DNA from: Paenibacillus sp. LHD-38
GTDB taxonomy: Bacteria > Bacillota > Bacilli > Paenibacillales > Paenibacillaceae
Assembly: GCF_031157315.1 (NCBI RefSeq)
Contig: NZ_JAVIFU010000009.1
Coordinates: forward strand, 62,001-126,000
Length of the DNA: 64,000 bases
Direction of reading: 5' to 3'
Of this stretch, positions 25,027-34,264 are shown in pieces. Under the pieces are notes generated by a model. The model saw nothing but the letters and a program-made list of their open reading frames with translations. It was not told the origin of the DNA and did not search any database. The translations under genes were made by a program, and so were the position numbers. The stretch's first letter is position 1. Every line of letters begins with the position of its first letter.

Positions 25027-26403
25027 TTATTTGTTGCCTTTGTCATACAGTCCTTGAAGCTTCGGCTGCATTTCCTTCGCCCAGTCCGCAGCCGTCATCT
25101 TGCCGTCCCATACCTTGCCTGCCTCTTGCCACATCGTGTCGATCCATTTCGTGTCCTTCGAGCCAAACTCCACCGGCGCATGGCCGTAATCCTCGATAAT
25201 ATCCAGGAACACCTTGCGGTTAGCCGGCGCTTTATCATAGGCCACAAACTCGCCTTTTGCCATATCCACCAGGTTTGGCACCGCTTGGCCCAGCTCATAG
25301 TTTTGCTTCTGGCCTTCCGCGTCCAGCGCCAGGAATGCGGCCAAGTTAAACGCTTCCTGCGCATGCTTGGATTTGCTTGATACCGAGTAGCCCATCGACC
25401 CGACCCATGTTCCCGCTTTGCCTGTCGTCGGATTTACCGGCCATGCCGCGATATCCCATTCAAACGGCAAATCCCAGAAGCCCGGTTGATCCCACGGACC
25501 CATCGGGAACATCCCTACCTTGCCTGCCACGAAACGAGAGTATGCATTCATCGCTTTCTCATCCTCCGGCGACGGGGTTACATTGTGCTTCAAGCGAAGA
25601 TCCGCCACCCACTGCATCGCATTTGCGAATTCAGGCGTGTCGATGGTAACCTTGCCTGTTCCGTAGTCGATGAAGTCTCCGCCGCTTGCCCATACGGCTC
25701 CTTCCAGCGTAAAGTTCGCTCCGCCGTAAATATCGACTTTGCCGTCGCCGTTATCATCCTTCGTCAGCTTCTTCGCCGCGTCCAGCCAGTTATCCCATGT
25801 CCATTTGCCAACCTCGGCCGGCGGCAATTCCACTCCGGCTTCCTCAAACATCGTTTTGTTGTACGCCATCGCCCATGGGCCTACATCCTTCGGCAAGCCG
25901 TACAGATCGCCTTGTCCGAGCTGCTTGCCGTCGTAGCGGTAACGGTCGAGCGCCTGCTTCCATACATTATCCTCTTTGAACAGCTCGGTCGTTTCTAGAA
26001 ACGGCTGCAGGTTCTGAATCGTGCCTGCCTCGGCGAATTTATAAAATTGCGGCCCCGATACGTAGAATACATCCGGCGTTTTTCCTGATGCGACCAGCGT
26101 AGACAGCTTTTGGTTGTACTCTGCCGGAGGCACGCTTGTATATTCAACCTTTACGTTCGGGTATTTCGTTTCATAGGACTTAATAAGCTTCGTGAATATA
26201 TCCTTCTCCTGCGGGCTGCCATGGCCCATAAACGAAATCTTCACCTGCTCCTGCGGCGTATTTTCCGTTTCTGCTTCTTTGTTGCCCGCGTTGCCGTTCG
26301 TTGCCGAGCCGCTGCCATTATTGCCGGATGAGCAAGCCGACAGCAGCATCCCAAAGCATAATAGAAAAATAAGTCCAAGCCTTGCCGATTGTTTTCTCTT
26401 CAT
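25027..26403 (-). CDS. sugar ABC transporter substrate-binding lipoprotein, copy 2
   Basis: 458 residues, near-identical to the product of 22282-23658, with the same lipobox LSAC; differences sit mainly in the linker (GSATNGNAGNKEAETEN) and a handful of surface positions. It is alone, followed by a terminator and the regulator, with no permease genes of its own, so it probably feeds the same two permeases. Its upstream region has an AAGCGCTT core at 26530-26537, like a weak cre box. Confidence 0.93.
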   Translation of the reverse strand: MKRKQSARLGLIFLLCFGMLLSACSSGNNGSGSATNGNAGNKEAETENTPQEQVKISFMGHGSPQEKDIFTKLIKSYETKYPNVKVEYTSVPPAEYNQKLSTLVASGKTPDVFYVSGPQFYKFAEAGTIQNLQPFLETTELFKEDNVWKQALDRYRYDGKQLGQGDLYGLPKDVGPWAMAYNKTMFEEAGVELPPAEVGKWTWDNWLDAAKKLTKDDNGDGKVDIYGGANFTLEGAVWASGGDFIDYGTGKVTIDTPEFANAMQWVADLRLKHNVTPSPEDEKAMNAYSRFVAGKVGMFPMGPWDQPGFWDLPFEWDIAAWPVNPTTGKAGTWVGSMGYSVSSKSKHAQEAFNLAAFLALDAEGQKQNYELGQAVPNLVDMAKGEFVAYDKAPANRKVFLDIIEDYGHAPVEFGSKDTKWIDTMWQEAGKVWDGKMTAADWAKEMQPKLQGLYDKGNK

Positions 26404-26812
26404 TTCGTTTGACGCCTCCCTTTTGTAAGTGCTGCATTAAACACGGTTTCGCCATCAAGGATTCTGCAATGGAAAGCTTCATGCCATGAGCCATCCCACA
26501 GTTACTTTCGACGCCCGCCTTATTTTTGCAAGCGCTTCCTTGATGAGCTTATTCTAGTTTATATTGTTATAAGTTTAAATACTGTATTTAGTATAAAAAA
26601 TAAAAAAATTTCCCCTAACCAAACCTTCGTTCTCCAATTTTGATCATTTGCTCTATCAATTTTGTATAGATCCACCCTTCAATCCTCATTTCCGCCTGTC
26701 CACTTCATTAGAAAGACTTTTATTATACTAATTTCAGTATATATTTAAATACTGACATACCTTATAATCCGTTTTGAAGCGCTTACATTAAGATTAAAGG
26801 AGATGATTTTAC
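26404..26812. other. divergent regulatory region
   Basis: About 400 bases between binding-protein copy 2 and the + strand sialidase-fold gene, with no gene. It contains AAGCGCTT (26530-26537), the AT-rich TTATATTGTTATA-like motif near 26560, a TATACT...AGTATA dyad near 26724-26742 and TTGAAGCGCTTACA (26773-26786), which matches the cre consensus with two mismatches. The two divergent genes are probably co-controlled by the local regulator and by carbon repression. Confidence 0.5.
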
Positions 26813-28858
26813 TTGTACTTAACCAAAAAAATGAGAATCACTGCAAGCTCAACCGCCTTACTGCTTATACTCACTACCCTGTTAGCCTGCCTTCAAGCTT
26901 TTGCGGCACCAGGCTTAGCTTGGCCCTCGAACACCACTACTGTATTTACTCCATCTAATGGAGGTGTATGGTATCCACGTTTGCTTAAGCTTAACAATAA
27001 CGACATTCTTGCTTCCTTTGATACGAATGCCGGCGGCGGCAAAACAAGAATAATGATAGCCCGAAGCAAAGACGGCGGTCATAGCTGGTCTCCTGCCATA
27101 CAGGCTGCGGCAGATGCTAGCGGCGATGTTGGAAACGGACAAATGCTGCAACTTGCTAACGGCGATATTTGGTTATCCTACCGGCTTGTCGTGCAATCCG
27201 GCTCCAATTACAGCACCTATCTCAAAACAAGAAAAAGCACGGACGGCGGCAATACGTGGTCGGATCTCGCAAACGGACAGATCGGCGCAACTACTGCCAG
27301 CTCCTTCAAAGGCTTATGGGAGCCGCATCTGCAAATGTTAGGCAATACCGTTGCTGTTTATTATGCGGATGACGGTCCTGCGGCAGCCGGAACAACGGGT
27401 CTTCAAAAGCTCATCATGAAAACCTGGACCGGAAACGGCTGGAGCGCCGAAACGGTTGTCAGCGACGGCGTTGCCGCGGGTTCGAGAGACGGCATGCCCG
27501 TCATCACCCAAATGGCGGACGGAAAATATATACTTGTTTTCGAAGCGACAGACGTTCCTGGTCATCCCTTCGTCATCAAATATAAGATTTCAACTGACGG
27601 CTATAACTGGAATGTGCCCCGTCAAACCTTGTATATCCCTTCAAAAACCGGCAAAAAAGCCGGCACTCCCTTTGTCGTAAAGCTTGGAGACGGACGTCTT
27701 CTTGCATCTTTCCAAACCGATAATGACAGCATCAACACCGGCGATGCCTACTCCTCCATGTATACGATGATCAGCGCGGATAATGGCGTGACCTGGCAGT
27801 TCCGCTCCAATATTTTCCCGGTAAGCGACTCTACCAGCTCCAATTGGAATGCTTTGCTCCCGGTAGACGCTACGCATGTGCTGGCTGCAACAAGCTCGGA
27901 CTATCCCAGCAGCGGCGTTTATGTTCGCTTCGGCCATGCCGTCACACCCTCCAACACAAATCTGCTTACGAATTGGAGCTTCGAAACCGCCAATGTAAGC
28001 GGCTGGTCCACGTACGGCGATGATTATCCCGCACGAATTAAGGTTCACGGAACAAATGACGGCGTTGGCGTCCCGGCCGCAGAAGGCAATCATTTTATCG
28101 GATTAGCCGGGACGAGCGGGCCTGCAACGGCTTATGTCGGTCAAACCATAAGCGGTCTAGATAACGGCAATTATACGATGCGCGCATATATGCGAAGCAG
28201 CGGAGGGCAAAGCGCATGCGTTATGGAAGCCAAAGACTTTGGCGGTACGATGCGGCAAATAAATTGTCCGGTAACGACGGCTTGGACGCCGGTTACCCTC
28301 TCCAATATTGCGGTTACGAACGGACAAGCAACAGTTGGTTTTTTTGCCTCAAACACGCTGGCAAACCAATGGGCCGATATTGACCGGGTTGAATTTTATC
28401 GGAATGACGCTTATAACGGAGTCGTATCCGGCGGCGTGTATAAGCTCGTAAATTCGAACAGTGGTAAAGCGCTCGAAGTCGACGGCTGGGGAATGGCAAA
28501 CGGAGCCAACGTGCAAATTTGGACGGAAGGCGCGAGCCAAGCGAATCAGCTCTGGCAAATCACGCATGTGGGAGGCGGAGCATACAAGCTCATTAATACG
28601 AATAGCGGAAAAGCTCTTGAGGTTAACGGCTGGGGCACGGCGAACGGTGCGAACGTGCAAATCTGGGATTATGCCGGTACCCCTAATCAGCTTTGGAAGG
28701 TCGTGGATACAGGCAGCGGTTATATGAAGCTTATCGACTCAAACAGCAATAAGGCATTAGACGTAGCAGGCTCGGGCACGGCGGACGGCACCAACGTGCA
28801 AATTTGGGATGATCAGAACAACGGTGCCCAAAGGTGGAAGCTTGTCCGGGTGAGTTAA
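26813..28858 (+). CDS. secreted sialidase-fold glycosidase (GH93 or GH33-like) with ricin-type lectin domain
   Basis: 681 residues. A signal peptide ends near AFAA. Residues about 35-380 form a BNR/Asp-box six-bladed propeller (SKDGGHSWSP, STDGGNTWSD, SADNGVTWQF). Then a beta-sandwich CBM of the CBM4_9 type (about 385-545) and a ricin-type beta-trefoil with three repeats of the form KLVNSNSGKALEV..NGANVQIW (about 550-681). Exo-arabinanases of GH93 and sialidases share this fold; the arabinan-type neighbourhood favours GH93, but I cannot exclude a sialidase. TTG start after AAAGGAG; an ATG six codons on is the alternative. Confidence 0.75.
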   Translation: MYLTKKMRITASSTALLLILTTLLACLQAFAAPGLAWPSNTTTVFTPSNGGVWYPRLLKLNNNDILASFDTNAGGGKTRIMIARSKDGGHSWSPAIQAAADASGDVGNGQMLQLANGDIWLSYRLVVQSGSNYSTYLKTRKSTDGGNTWSDLANGQIGATTASSFKGLWEPHLQMLGNTVAVYYADDGPAAAGTTGLQKLIMKTWTGNGWSAETVVSDGVAAGSRDGMPVITQMADGKYILVFEATDVPGHPFVIKYKISTDGYNWNVPRQTLYIPSKTGKKAGTPFVVKLGDGRLLASFQTDNDSINTGDAYSSMYTMISADNGVTWQFRSNIFPVSDSTSSNWNALLPVDATHVLAATSSDYPSSGVYVRFGHAVTPSNTNLLTNWSFETANVSGWSTYGDDYPARIKVHGTNDGVGVPAAEGNHFIGLAGTSGPATAYVGQTISGLDNGNYTMRAYMRSSGGQSACVMEAKDFGGTMRQINCPVTTAWTPVTLSNIAVTNGQATVGFFASNTLANQWADIDRVEFYRNDAYNGVVSGGVYKLVNSNSGKALEVDGWGMANGANVQIWTEGASQANQLWQITHVGGGAYKLINTNSGKALEVNGWGTANGANVQIWDYAGTPNQLWKVVDTGSGYMKLIDSNSNKALDVAGSGTADGTNVQIWDDQNNGAQRWKLVRVS

Positions 28859-28879
28859 TCGAAGTTAATCGAAGGATTC

Positions 28880-28922
28880 GGGGTCTCGCGAGGGTTACAT
28901 CCCTAGCGAGACCCCTTCTTTT
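28880..28922. terminator. terminator between converging genes
   Basis: GGGGTCTCGC and GCGAGACCCC, with an inner AGGG/CCCT, form a strong stem followed by TTCTTTTT on the + strand. It ends the sialidase-fold gene. Confidence 0.8.
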
Positions 28923-28943
28923 TGGGATTAACCCAAACACAGA

Positions 28944-29696
28944 CTATTCCTCGTAAATCATCCTTCGTGTCATTCCGCCGTCCAGCGTGATGTGGGTACC
29001 CGTCACAAAGTCATTTAGGGGATCCGTCAAATAAAGGCATGCCCGCGCAACATCCTCCGGCTTTCCGACTCGCTGCGATGGATGCTGGTTATGGTCCGCA
29101 TCACGCAGCTGGCTGTAATCGCCCGTTTCAATCCAGCCAGGACATATCGCGTTGACCGTAATTCGGTCCGGACCTAAAGATACGGCCATCGCATGCGTCA
29201 GCGACAAAATCCCTCCCTTGGAGGCGGCATAAGCCTCCGAATTCGGCTCCGACATCATCGCCCGCGTTGAGGAAATGTTCACGATTGCTCCGCCGCCCGT
29301 TGACCGCATAAGCTTCGCTGCTTCCCGCGAGCAGACAAACGTCCCGCGCAAATTCGTATTGACGACGCTGTCCCACTCCTCGATCTCCAAATCATAGGGA
29401 GATTTCCATATGCCAAAGCCGGCGTTGTTAATGACAATATCCAGACGGCCAACAAGCGTTTGTATATCCTGCAGGAGCCGCGTAATCTCCTCAGGCTTGC
29501 TCATATCAGTCGTAATGGAAACGGAATGATAGCCGGCCTCCTCCAGCAGCAAACCCGTTTGCTCCAGCCCTTCTTCATTTTTATCCGCAATAATAGGAAG
29601 CGCTCCTTGCTCGGCGTAAGCCAGCGCGAGCGCCCGGCCGATACCTGCTCCGGCGCCTGTTATGAGTACATTTTTATCCTCGTATGTTAATTTCAT
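28944..29696 (-). CDS. short-chain dehydrogenase/reductase
   Basis: 250-residue Rossmann enzyme of the classical SDR family: cofactor loop TGAGAGIG near residue 14, NNAG, catalytic Ser in NISSTRAMM, YAASK, and the PG motif in AICPGWIET. ATG follows GAGGAATTC. It may oxidise or reduce a sugar or alcohol, in line with the carbohydrate cluster next to it, but the substrate is not readable. It marks the edge before the AT-rich toxin region. Confidence 0.88.
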   Translation of the reverse strand: MKLTYEDKNVLITGAGAGIGRALALAYAEQGALPIIADKNEEGLEQTGLLLEEAGYHSVSITTDMSKPEEITRLLQDIQTLVGRLDIVINNAGFGIWKSPYDLEIEEWDSVVNTNLRGTFVCSREAAKLMRSTGGGAIVNISSTRAMMSEPNSEAYAASKGGILSLTHAMAVSLGPDRITVNAICPGWIETGDYSQLRDADHNQHPSQRVGKPEDVARACLYLTDPLNDFVTGTHITLDGGMTRRMIYEE

Positions 29697-29977
29697 TTGA
29701 ATTCCTCCTCAGGCTATTCCAGCTTTACGTTAGAGTTTAAAGCAAACTAATTGAAAATGGAAATAGCTTCAACAGCCAGGGAAATACACTATATCGCCGT
29801 AATTTTTTGAGAACTCCAAGTTCTCACCCATGCGCGTTTCGAATCAGCAGATCGGCTGGCTCTTGACCACATCAAAAAAAATGCTTTCCTTCCGACAGTC
29901 ACGTTCCACGAAAGCACATTCGGTACCTTTTAAGTGAAATTGTTATTACTGCACCATCTGCATTAATAATTACTTGA

Positions 29978-30139
29978 ATATCCCCTAATATATATTTCAG
30001 ATCGCCATTTCGTTCTACCACAGGTTTTACATTGGATAAAATTATTACGGCTATGGACATCGTTCCTTTTGAGGTATTTCAATTCCATACGCTAGAAGAC
30101 GACAAACAAACATATAAAATGCTCTATATTCGCTTTTAG
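29978..30139 (+). pseudogene. possible remnant of an XRE-type regulator
   Basis: An open + strand frame with no start ends in TLDKIITAMDIVPFEVFQF and then a stop. That wording resembles the last helices of XRE helix-turn-helix proteins (TLDKI.KALDI.P.ELF). No intact N-terminus is visible, so it is at most a degraded gene. The rest of 29697-30265 shows no other feature beyond a small GAGAACT/AGTTCTC hairpin near 29809-29824. Confidence 0.25.
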
Positions 30140-30269
30140 TGGAACAAAAAACAGACATAGCCAAGCACAAATAGAGCTACGAGTCGCAAGAATGACTCAA
30201 CCACTACTCATACACTTGGAGCGGTTATTGGTGTTGTTATCGGGTAATATAGCTGTGGATAAAAATAAA

Positions 30270-30295
30270 CCACATGGAGTTATAACTCCATGTGG
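30270..30295. terminator. terminator of toxin-immunity pair C (conserved type)
   Basis: A perfect 26-base palindrome, CCACATGGAGTTA and its complement, flanked by A-rich sequence on the left so that the minus-strand transcript ends in U. The same CCACATGGAG...CATGTGG stem follows all four toxin-immunity pairs of this locus. Confidence 0.75.
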
Positions 30296-30303
30296 CTGCA
30301 ACT

Positions 30304-31281
30304 CTACATCTTACTAATATTCTCCCAAACAATATTCCCTTTATCATCAACCTCGTAAGCATAGCAAACCTTGGCCCGATTCTTTGAAACAATATTCCTC
30401 TTTTCATCGAAATAATACATTACTAATCTAACTCCTCCATGAGAGCATTTGTCAGAAAAAATCTCTATTGAAGCATTTTCAGGATTCTGGGTCATGTTAT
30501 CTTCATCATTTAGCCATTGTACAATATCATCCATCCCCGTCTGTTTTCTGAAAGACCATTGAATATTACGACTATCTGCTAACTCATAATCCCATATTGA
30601 AGAGTACAATGTTATTCTTAAACTATCTTCAGGCAACTCCGTTTTTTCATAGCATCCATTACAATTTAAGAGTATTTTTTTAGGAATATATTGATAATAC
30701 CGTTTCGAAAACCACATCTTCCAACACGAACCAAACCATAGATCATTGGTATAATGTGAATGTCCAGGTAATTGTTCTACATCAACAATATACTCTTTTT
30801 TGTATATCGGATCTGGTTTAATCGCAATATTCTCAATGGACTTACCAAGTCGTTCATATTGATTAATGTCTCTATTGTTTTGCCAAAATTGATCTTCGGC
30901 AGAACAAACAAATGAAACGATACCATTGTACTTTAAAAAGGCATTCTCTATTTGCTGTACAATATACAAGATGGTATATTTTTCAATGTTTGATTTATTA
31001 ATATGTCCCTGTACAAAAGAGTGAAACCGTCCCTTTCGCACTACAAAATCATTTCCCTCTGATTCTATGGAAACGTTAAAGAAATCAATCACATTGAATC
31101 TTTTTTTTGCTTTATTTAACAGTATCGTTTTATTGTATTCCATTTCTTCTGTACCGATAATTTTGGAACTCCACATTTTTTCAGGTTTGAACCAAACAAG
31201 CGAATCCAACCATTCTTCATAATGTGATACTGTTACAGATTCATTTGGTATAATAATCTTAAAAAAAATATTATCTGACAT
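30304..31281 (-). CDS. candidate immunity protein of cassette C
   Basis: 325 residues, no signal peptide or membrane segment, no family I recognise. It starts three bases after the toxin-like ORF ends and has its own GGAG site. Position directly after an Rhs tip and before the conserved terminator is that of the immunity gene in the other three pairs, so it most likely neutralises the nuclease-like toxin C in the cytoplasm. It is larger than most immunity proteins. Aromatic-rich, with a CNGC pair near the middle. Confidence 0.6.
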   Translation of the reverse strand: MSDNIFFKIIIPNESVTVSHYEEWLDSLVWFKPEKMWSSKIIGTEEMEYNKTILLNKAKKRFNVIDFFNVSIESEGNDFVVRKGRFHSFVQGHINKSNIEKYTILYIVQQIENAFLKYNGIVSFVCSAEDQFWQNNRDINQYERLGKSIENIAIKPDPIYKKEYIVDVEQLPGHSHYTNDLWFGSCWKMWFSKRYYQYIPKKILLNCNGCYEKTELPEDSLRITLYSSIWDYELADSRNIQWSFRKQTGMDDIVQWLNDEDNMTQNPENASIEIFSDKCSHGGVRLVMYYFDEKRNIVSKNRAKVCYAYEVDDKGNIVWENISKM

Positions 31282-31283
31282 TT

Positions 31284-31952
31284 TTAAAACTCCTCAACTC
31301 GAATAATAAGATCCCCAGCTTCATCTTGAAACTTTTTCAAGTCAATATCATCTTTAGTACCCTTTGGTACAATGAGATGCAGAATCCTATGATTAAATGT
31401 CACTAATTTATTATTTATAAATATATCACGTTCTGTTAAAGATTCAACAAATCTAGATAATTGCAAAGAAAGTCCACTACTGCTGTACAATCTTGGGTCA
31501 ATTGTTTTAACACTAACAACATATCCACCATAATGACTGACAAAATCGATTATTGGATAGTAACCTCCCATCGTACTACCAATATTGAACCAGTCTTCAG
31601 CATCATAAGTTGTTTTTGCTAATAATGATTCTAAGAATTCTCCCCTTGCGAACGGTGTAAGATTCTTCCAAATTTTATCTGAAAAGAGTTCTTTTGCTAC
31701 TCCTTCCTGTATCATTGCACCAACTTCATCAGCAAGTTCTTCCCAAAACATTAGTCTTGCTGTTTTCTTTTTGATACTCCTAGCATCCTTGTCAACATTA
31801 TCCCAAAAGCCAAACGAAACATATACTTCACTTTGTTTCCATCTCTCAGAATCTTCCTTTTCACTATATTTCAGATAACCACTCGAATCTGTATAGATTA
31901 ACGGGTTATTTTCCACATAAGTATACAAGTTCAAACTGAGCGGATTCGTCAA
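31284..31952 (-). CDS. orphan Rhs tip C, nuclease-like toxin
   Basis: Begins with the Rhs core end (NPLSLNLYTYVENNPLIYTDSSGY, given here only as a landmark pattern at residues 3-26 with NLYTYV and NNPLIY) and continues into a toxin domain. The segment with IIDFVSHYGG and VVSVKTIDPRLY resembles the CdiA-CT tRNA nuclease group (Asp, then Ser-x-Lys-Thr). No good start codon: the TTG lies two bases after a GGGG string, and a TAG stop interrupts the frame at 31971. It is therefore a silent tip unless recombined onto the Rhs core. Immunity gene follows at once. Confidence 0.65.
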   Translation of the reverse strand: MTNPLSLNLYTYVENNPLIYTDSSGYLKYSEKEDSERWKQSEVYVSFGFWDNVDKDARSIKKKTARLMFWEELADEVGAMIQEGVAKELFSDKIWKNLTPFARGEFLESLLAKTTYDAEDWFNIGSTMGGYYPIIDFVSHYGGYVVSVKTIDPRLYSSSGLSLQLSRFVESLTERDIFINNKLVTFNHRILHLIVPKGTKDDIDLKKFQDEAGDLIIRVEEF

Positions 31953-31973
31953 TTCCCCTTCATACGTATCCTA
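31878..31973 (-). repeat. Rhs seam repeat, copy C, with TAG stop
   Basis: About 95 bases coding DTYEGELTNPLSLNLYTYV and on to the DxxG motif, matching the end of the core of the big Rhs gene (47860-47956). The codon that is GAG in the intact gene is TAG here (minus strand, 31971-31973). Upstream lies the end of an IS110-type unit, not Rhs sequence. Confidence 0.8.
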
Positions 31974-32042
31974 GTTAATAAAACGGAACTTAGAATAAAG
32001 AAGGTGGCAACTGGAATGCCATTCCAATTACAACCAATTATA

Positions 32043-33277
32043 TCATCCTGCTTGCTGGATCGGTAAGGTCGGCATCACGTAAACGGATTTGTTTTTCATC
32101 ATTGCGTAAATAATATTTACCAGTTTTCGCATGATGCAAACAATCGCTTGCTGCTTCGTTTTGCCTTCTGCTAGTCTTTGCTCATAGTAGGCATGAAAAT
32201 GTGGATTCCTTGGCTCTTTCTTGGTGCGAGTAACGGCAATTTGTCGAATAGCAAAGCTTTTGAATATGTCATGCAGTTCTCGGTTACCTTGCTTACTCTT
32301 GTAGTTTCTTGACTTGTTCCCAGAACCTACAGTTACAGGTGCGATTCCTGCGAATCGAGCAAGCTTGTCTGCTGATGAAAATCGGTGAATATCTCCTATT
32401 TCAGCAACGAGTTCTGCCGCTGTTACTAATTCAATGCCTGTCATGGATTCAAGCTGAAAACCAAGCTGTTTCATCAAGTCCTCTATTTCTACTTCAATGC
32501 TGGCTATTTCCTTCTTTAGAAAGCCTATGGTTTTCACCTGACTCTTCACAACAGAATCTCGTGAATCCTGAAAACCCCTATACGTATCACCGTCAGCAGC
32601 AATCAACGATAAGATTTGACTAGCCTTCTTATTAGAGAGTCCATTGTTACTATGACTACGTAGAAATTAGCAAGTTCATCCTCTAATACGTCTGTTAGCT
32701 TCTGTGGAGAAGGATAAGACTCCCAAAAGGCAAGTGCCGTTTTGCCATCAACTTCTGAGAAGAACTTTTTATAACTTGGATACGGATAGCTAATTTGCTG
32801 ATGTAATTTCTTAACCGTTCCAGACAAGCTATTTGCTAACCACTTCCTTTGCGTTATAAGCTGACTAATCGCCCAGTATAGGTCAATTGGCTTTGCGTCA
32901 GGCAAATTGTGCAATTCATCACGCAAGACTCTTGCAACACATTCTGCATCCCAACTGACAGATTTCTCAACCGTCACATGGCTCTTTCTTCTAGCGTTAG
33001 ATAACTTAGGATTAGCCTCTTTTACCCAGCACTGCTGTTCTTTCAGATAGACAGCCAACCCTCTGCCGTAACCGCCTACATCTTCCAAGCCATAAACCAC
33101 GGATAACTTCTTTTTTGTATGCTTCTTCACTTCCTTAGCAAGCAAAGAGAAAGCGGATGGCTTGTTGTCAAACTTGATTTCTCCTAGCTTTTTATTCCAG
33201 TAATCCGTAATGACGGCTGTATGATGCTGTTTTTGGAGGTCAACTCCCACATAGATAAGATTTTGCTGTTCAATCAT
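32043..33277 (-). pseudogene. IS110-family transposase, copy C, frameshifted
   Basis: Two overlapping frames match the N-terminal DEDD part (YVGVDLQKQHH, VYGLEDVGGYG) and C-terminal Transposase_20 part (MTGIELVTAAELVAEIGDIH, GSGNKSRNYKSKQGN) of the 411-residue protein at 42157-43392. The frame breaks near 32660, where the intact copy reads five T and this one has fewer. A VSWDAE in place of DSWDAE is a second change. The copy is dead, in line with the general decay of this module. Confidence 0.85.
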
Positions 33278-33513
33278 CTTTGTTCGCCCCTTTTGTCATT
33301 GTTATTTAAATCGTTACTAATAAGTTCGATTCTCATTTCACACAAGATTCATTACTACGTAGATACTTGCTCTGTATGAATCCAGCCCATTAGTAACCAC
33401 TCAAAGAGCGGCTAGAACATCAACGGTAAGATAAGGTTGCATCCTCAGTTCGAGCGTTCAGAGCCGCAAAGACACGTTAGCAATCTCTTATTCACCTTAA
33501 TTGTATTCCTTGA
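33278..33513 (-). ncRNA. candidate IS110 bridge RNA region, copy C
   Basis: Non-coding stretch directly upstream of the IS110-type gene. It keeps the stems seen in copy A: GTTACTAAT (33313-33321) with ATTAGTAAC (33389-33397), enclosing GATTCAT/ATGAATC, and the GCATCCTCAGTTCGAGCG..CCGCAAAGACACGTTAGC-type element further left. Structure conserved although the neighbouring transposase is broken. Confidence 0.4.
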
Positions 33514-34098
33514 CTAAATAATAGCTTGATGCAATCCATCTGCTTCAATCTGTCCGTAACGATACTTTCCTTGATAAAATGATTTGCGGTCTAGGATGCG
33601 TTTTACCTGTACCTTGGTAAATGACTTTCCTTGCTCCGTAGTGAAACCTTCTTCATTCAACTGCTCTGCTAATGCGGATAGTGACCATCCTTGAAACTTT
33701 GCTTTTAATTGAAATAATCTCTTTACGATTGCTGCTTGCTTCTCGTCAATAACGATTTTCTTTGAACCACGCTTTCCCTTATAACCAAAAGGAATGCCAC
33801 CCCCTGCAAACTTGCCTTCGGATGCTTTCTTGTTTCTCCCACGCCCTAGCTTCATCGTAATCTCTAGGCGTTGATAAGCATCCAACAATTCCATCAAACC
33901 ATTGATTAAAAAGTCTGATGGGTCTTTCTTAAAAATGCTGTATGTTGGCTGCTCAATGCTTTGAATATCGATGCTATGCCGTTTTAATTCACGATGTACA
34001 AGCACTTTGACAATATCGCTTCTCCATAACCTGCTTGTGTTTAGAACGACCACGTAATCAACCTTATCACTAGCTATAAAACGACATCATTCTTTGCT
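33514..34098 (-). pseudogene. serine recombinase, copy C, N-terminus lost
   Basis: The C-terminal 180 residues match the recombinase at 43630-44409 nearly completely (LNTSRLWRSDIVKVLVHREL, GGGIPFGYKGKRG). Similarity continues a short way upstream in a shifted frame and stops near 34098, where an inverted fragment and a DDE transposase follow. The catalytic N-terminal GYVRVST part is missing, so it cannot be active. Confidence 0.8.
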
Positions 34099-34165
34099 GT
34101 GGATGAAAGAGTAAGGCAGAACAATTGAAGGGAAGTGATTACGATGTAGGCATCGTACCGAATCG
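34099..34165 (+). mobile_element. inverted fragment of a module regulator gene
   Basis: On the + strand this reads like the minus strand at about 46020-46100: the last codons of the HTH regulator (LLWMKE and stop) and the bases after it up to the GATTACGATGTAGGCAT string. It is thus a piece of a module A-type left part, turned around and joined to the recombinase remnant on one side and a truncated transposase on the other. Confidence 0.55.
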
Positions 34166-34264
34166 CTGCTTTGGTCTTCAACTGGGTTCAATATATCCGC
34201 TACATACTGCAGTGGCAGTGACCAGCGCTTTACTTCTTCGTATAATGAGCGGAATTCATTTAAT

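Noticed and set aside
23703..26812. Canonical AraR box near the sugar genes
   Set aside because: No string close to the known AraR operator was found; only AT-rich dyads of uncertain meaning.
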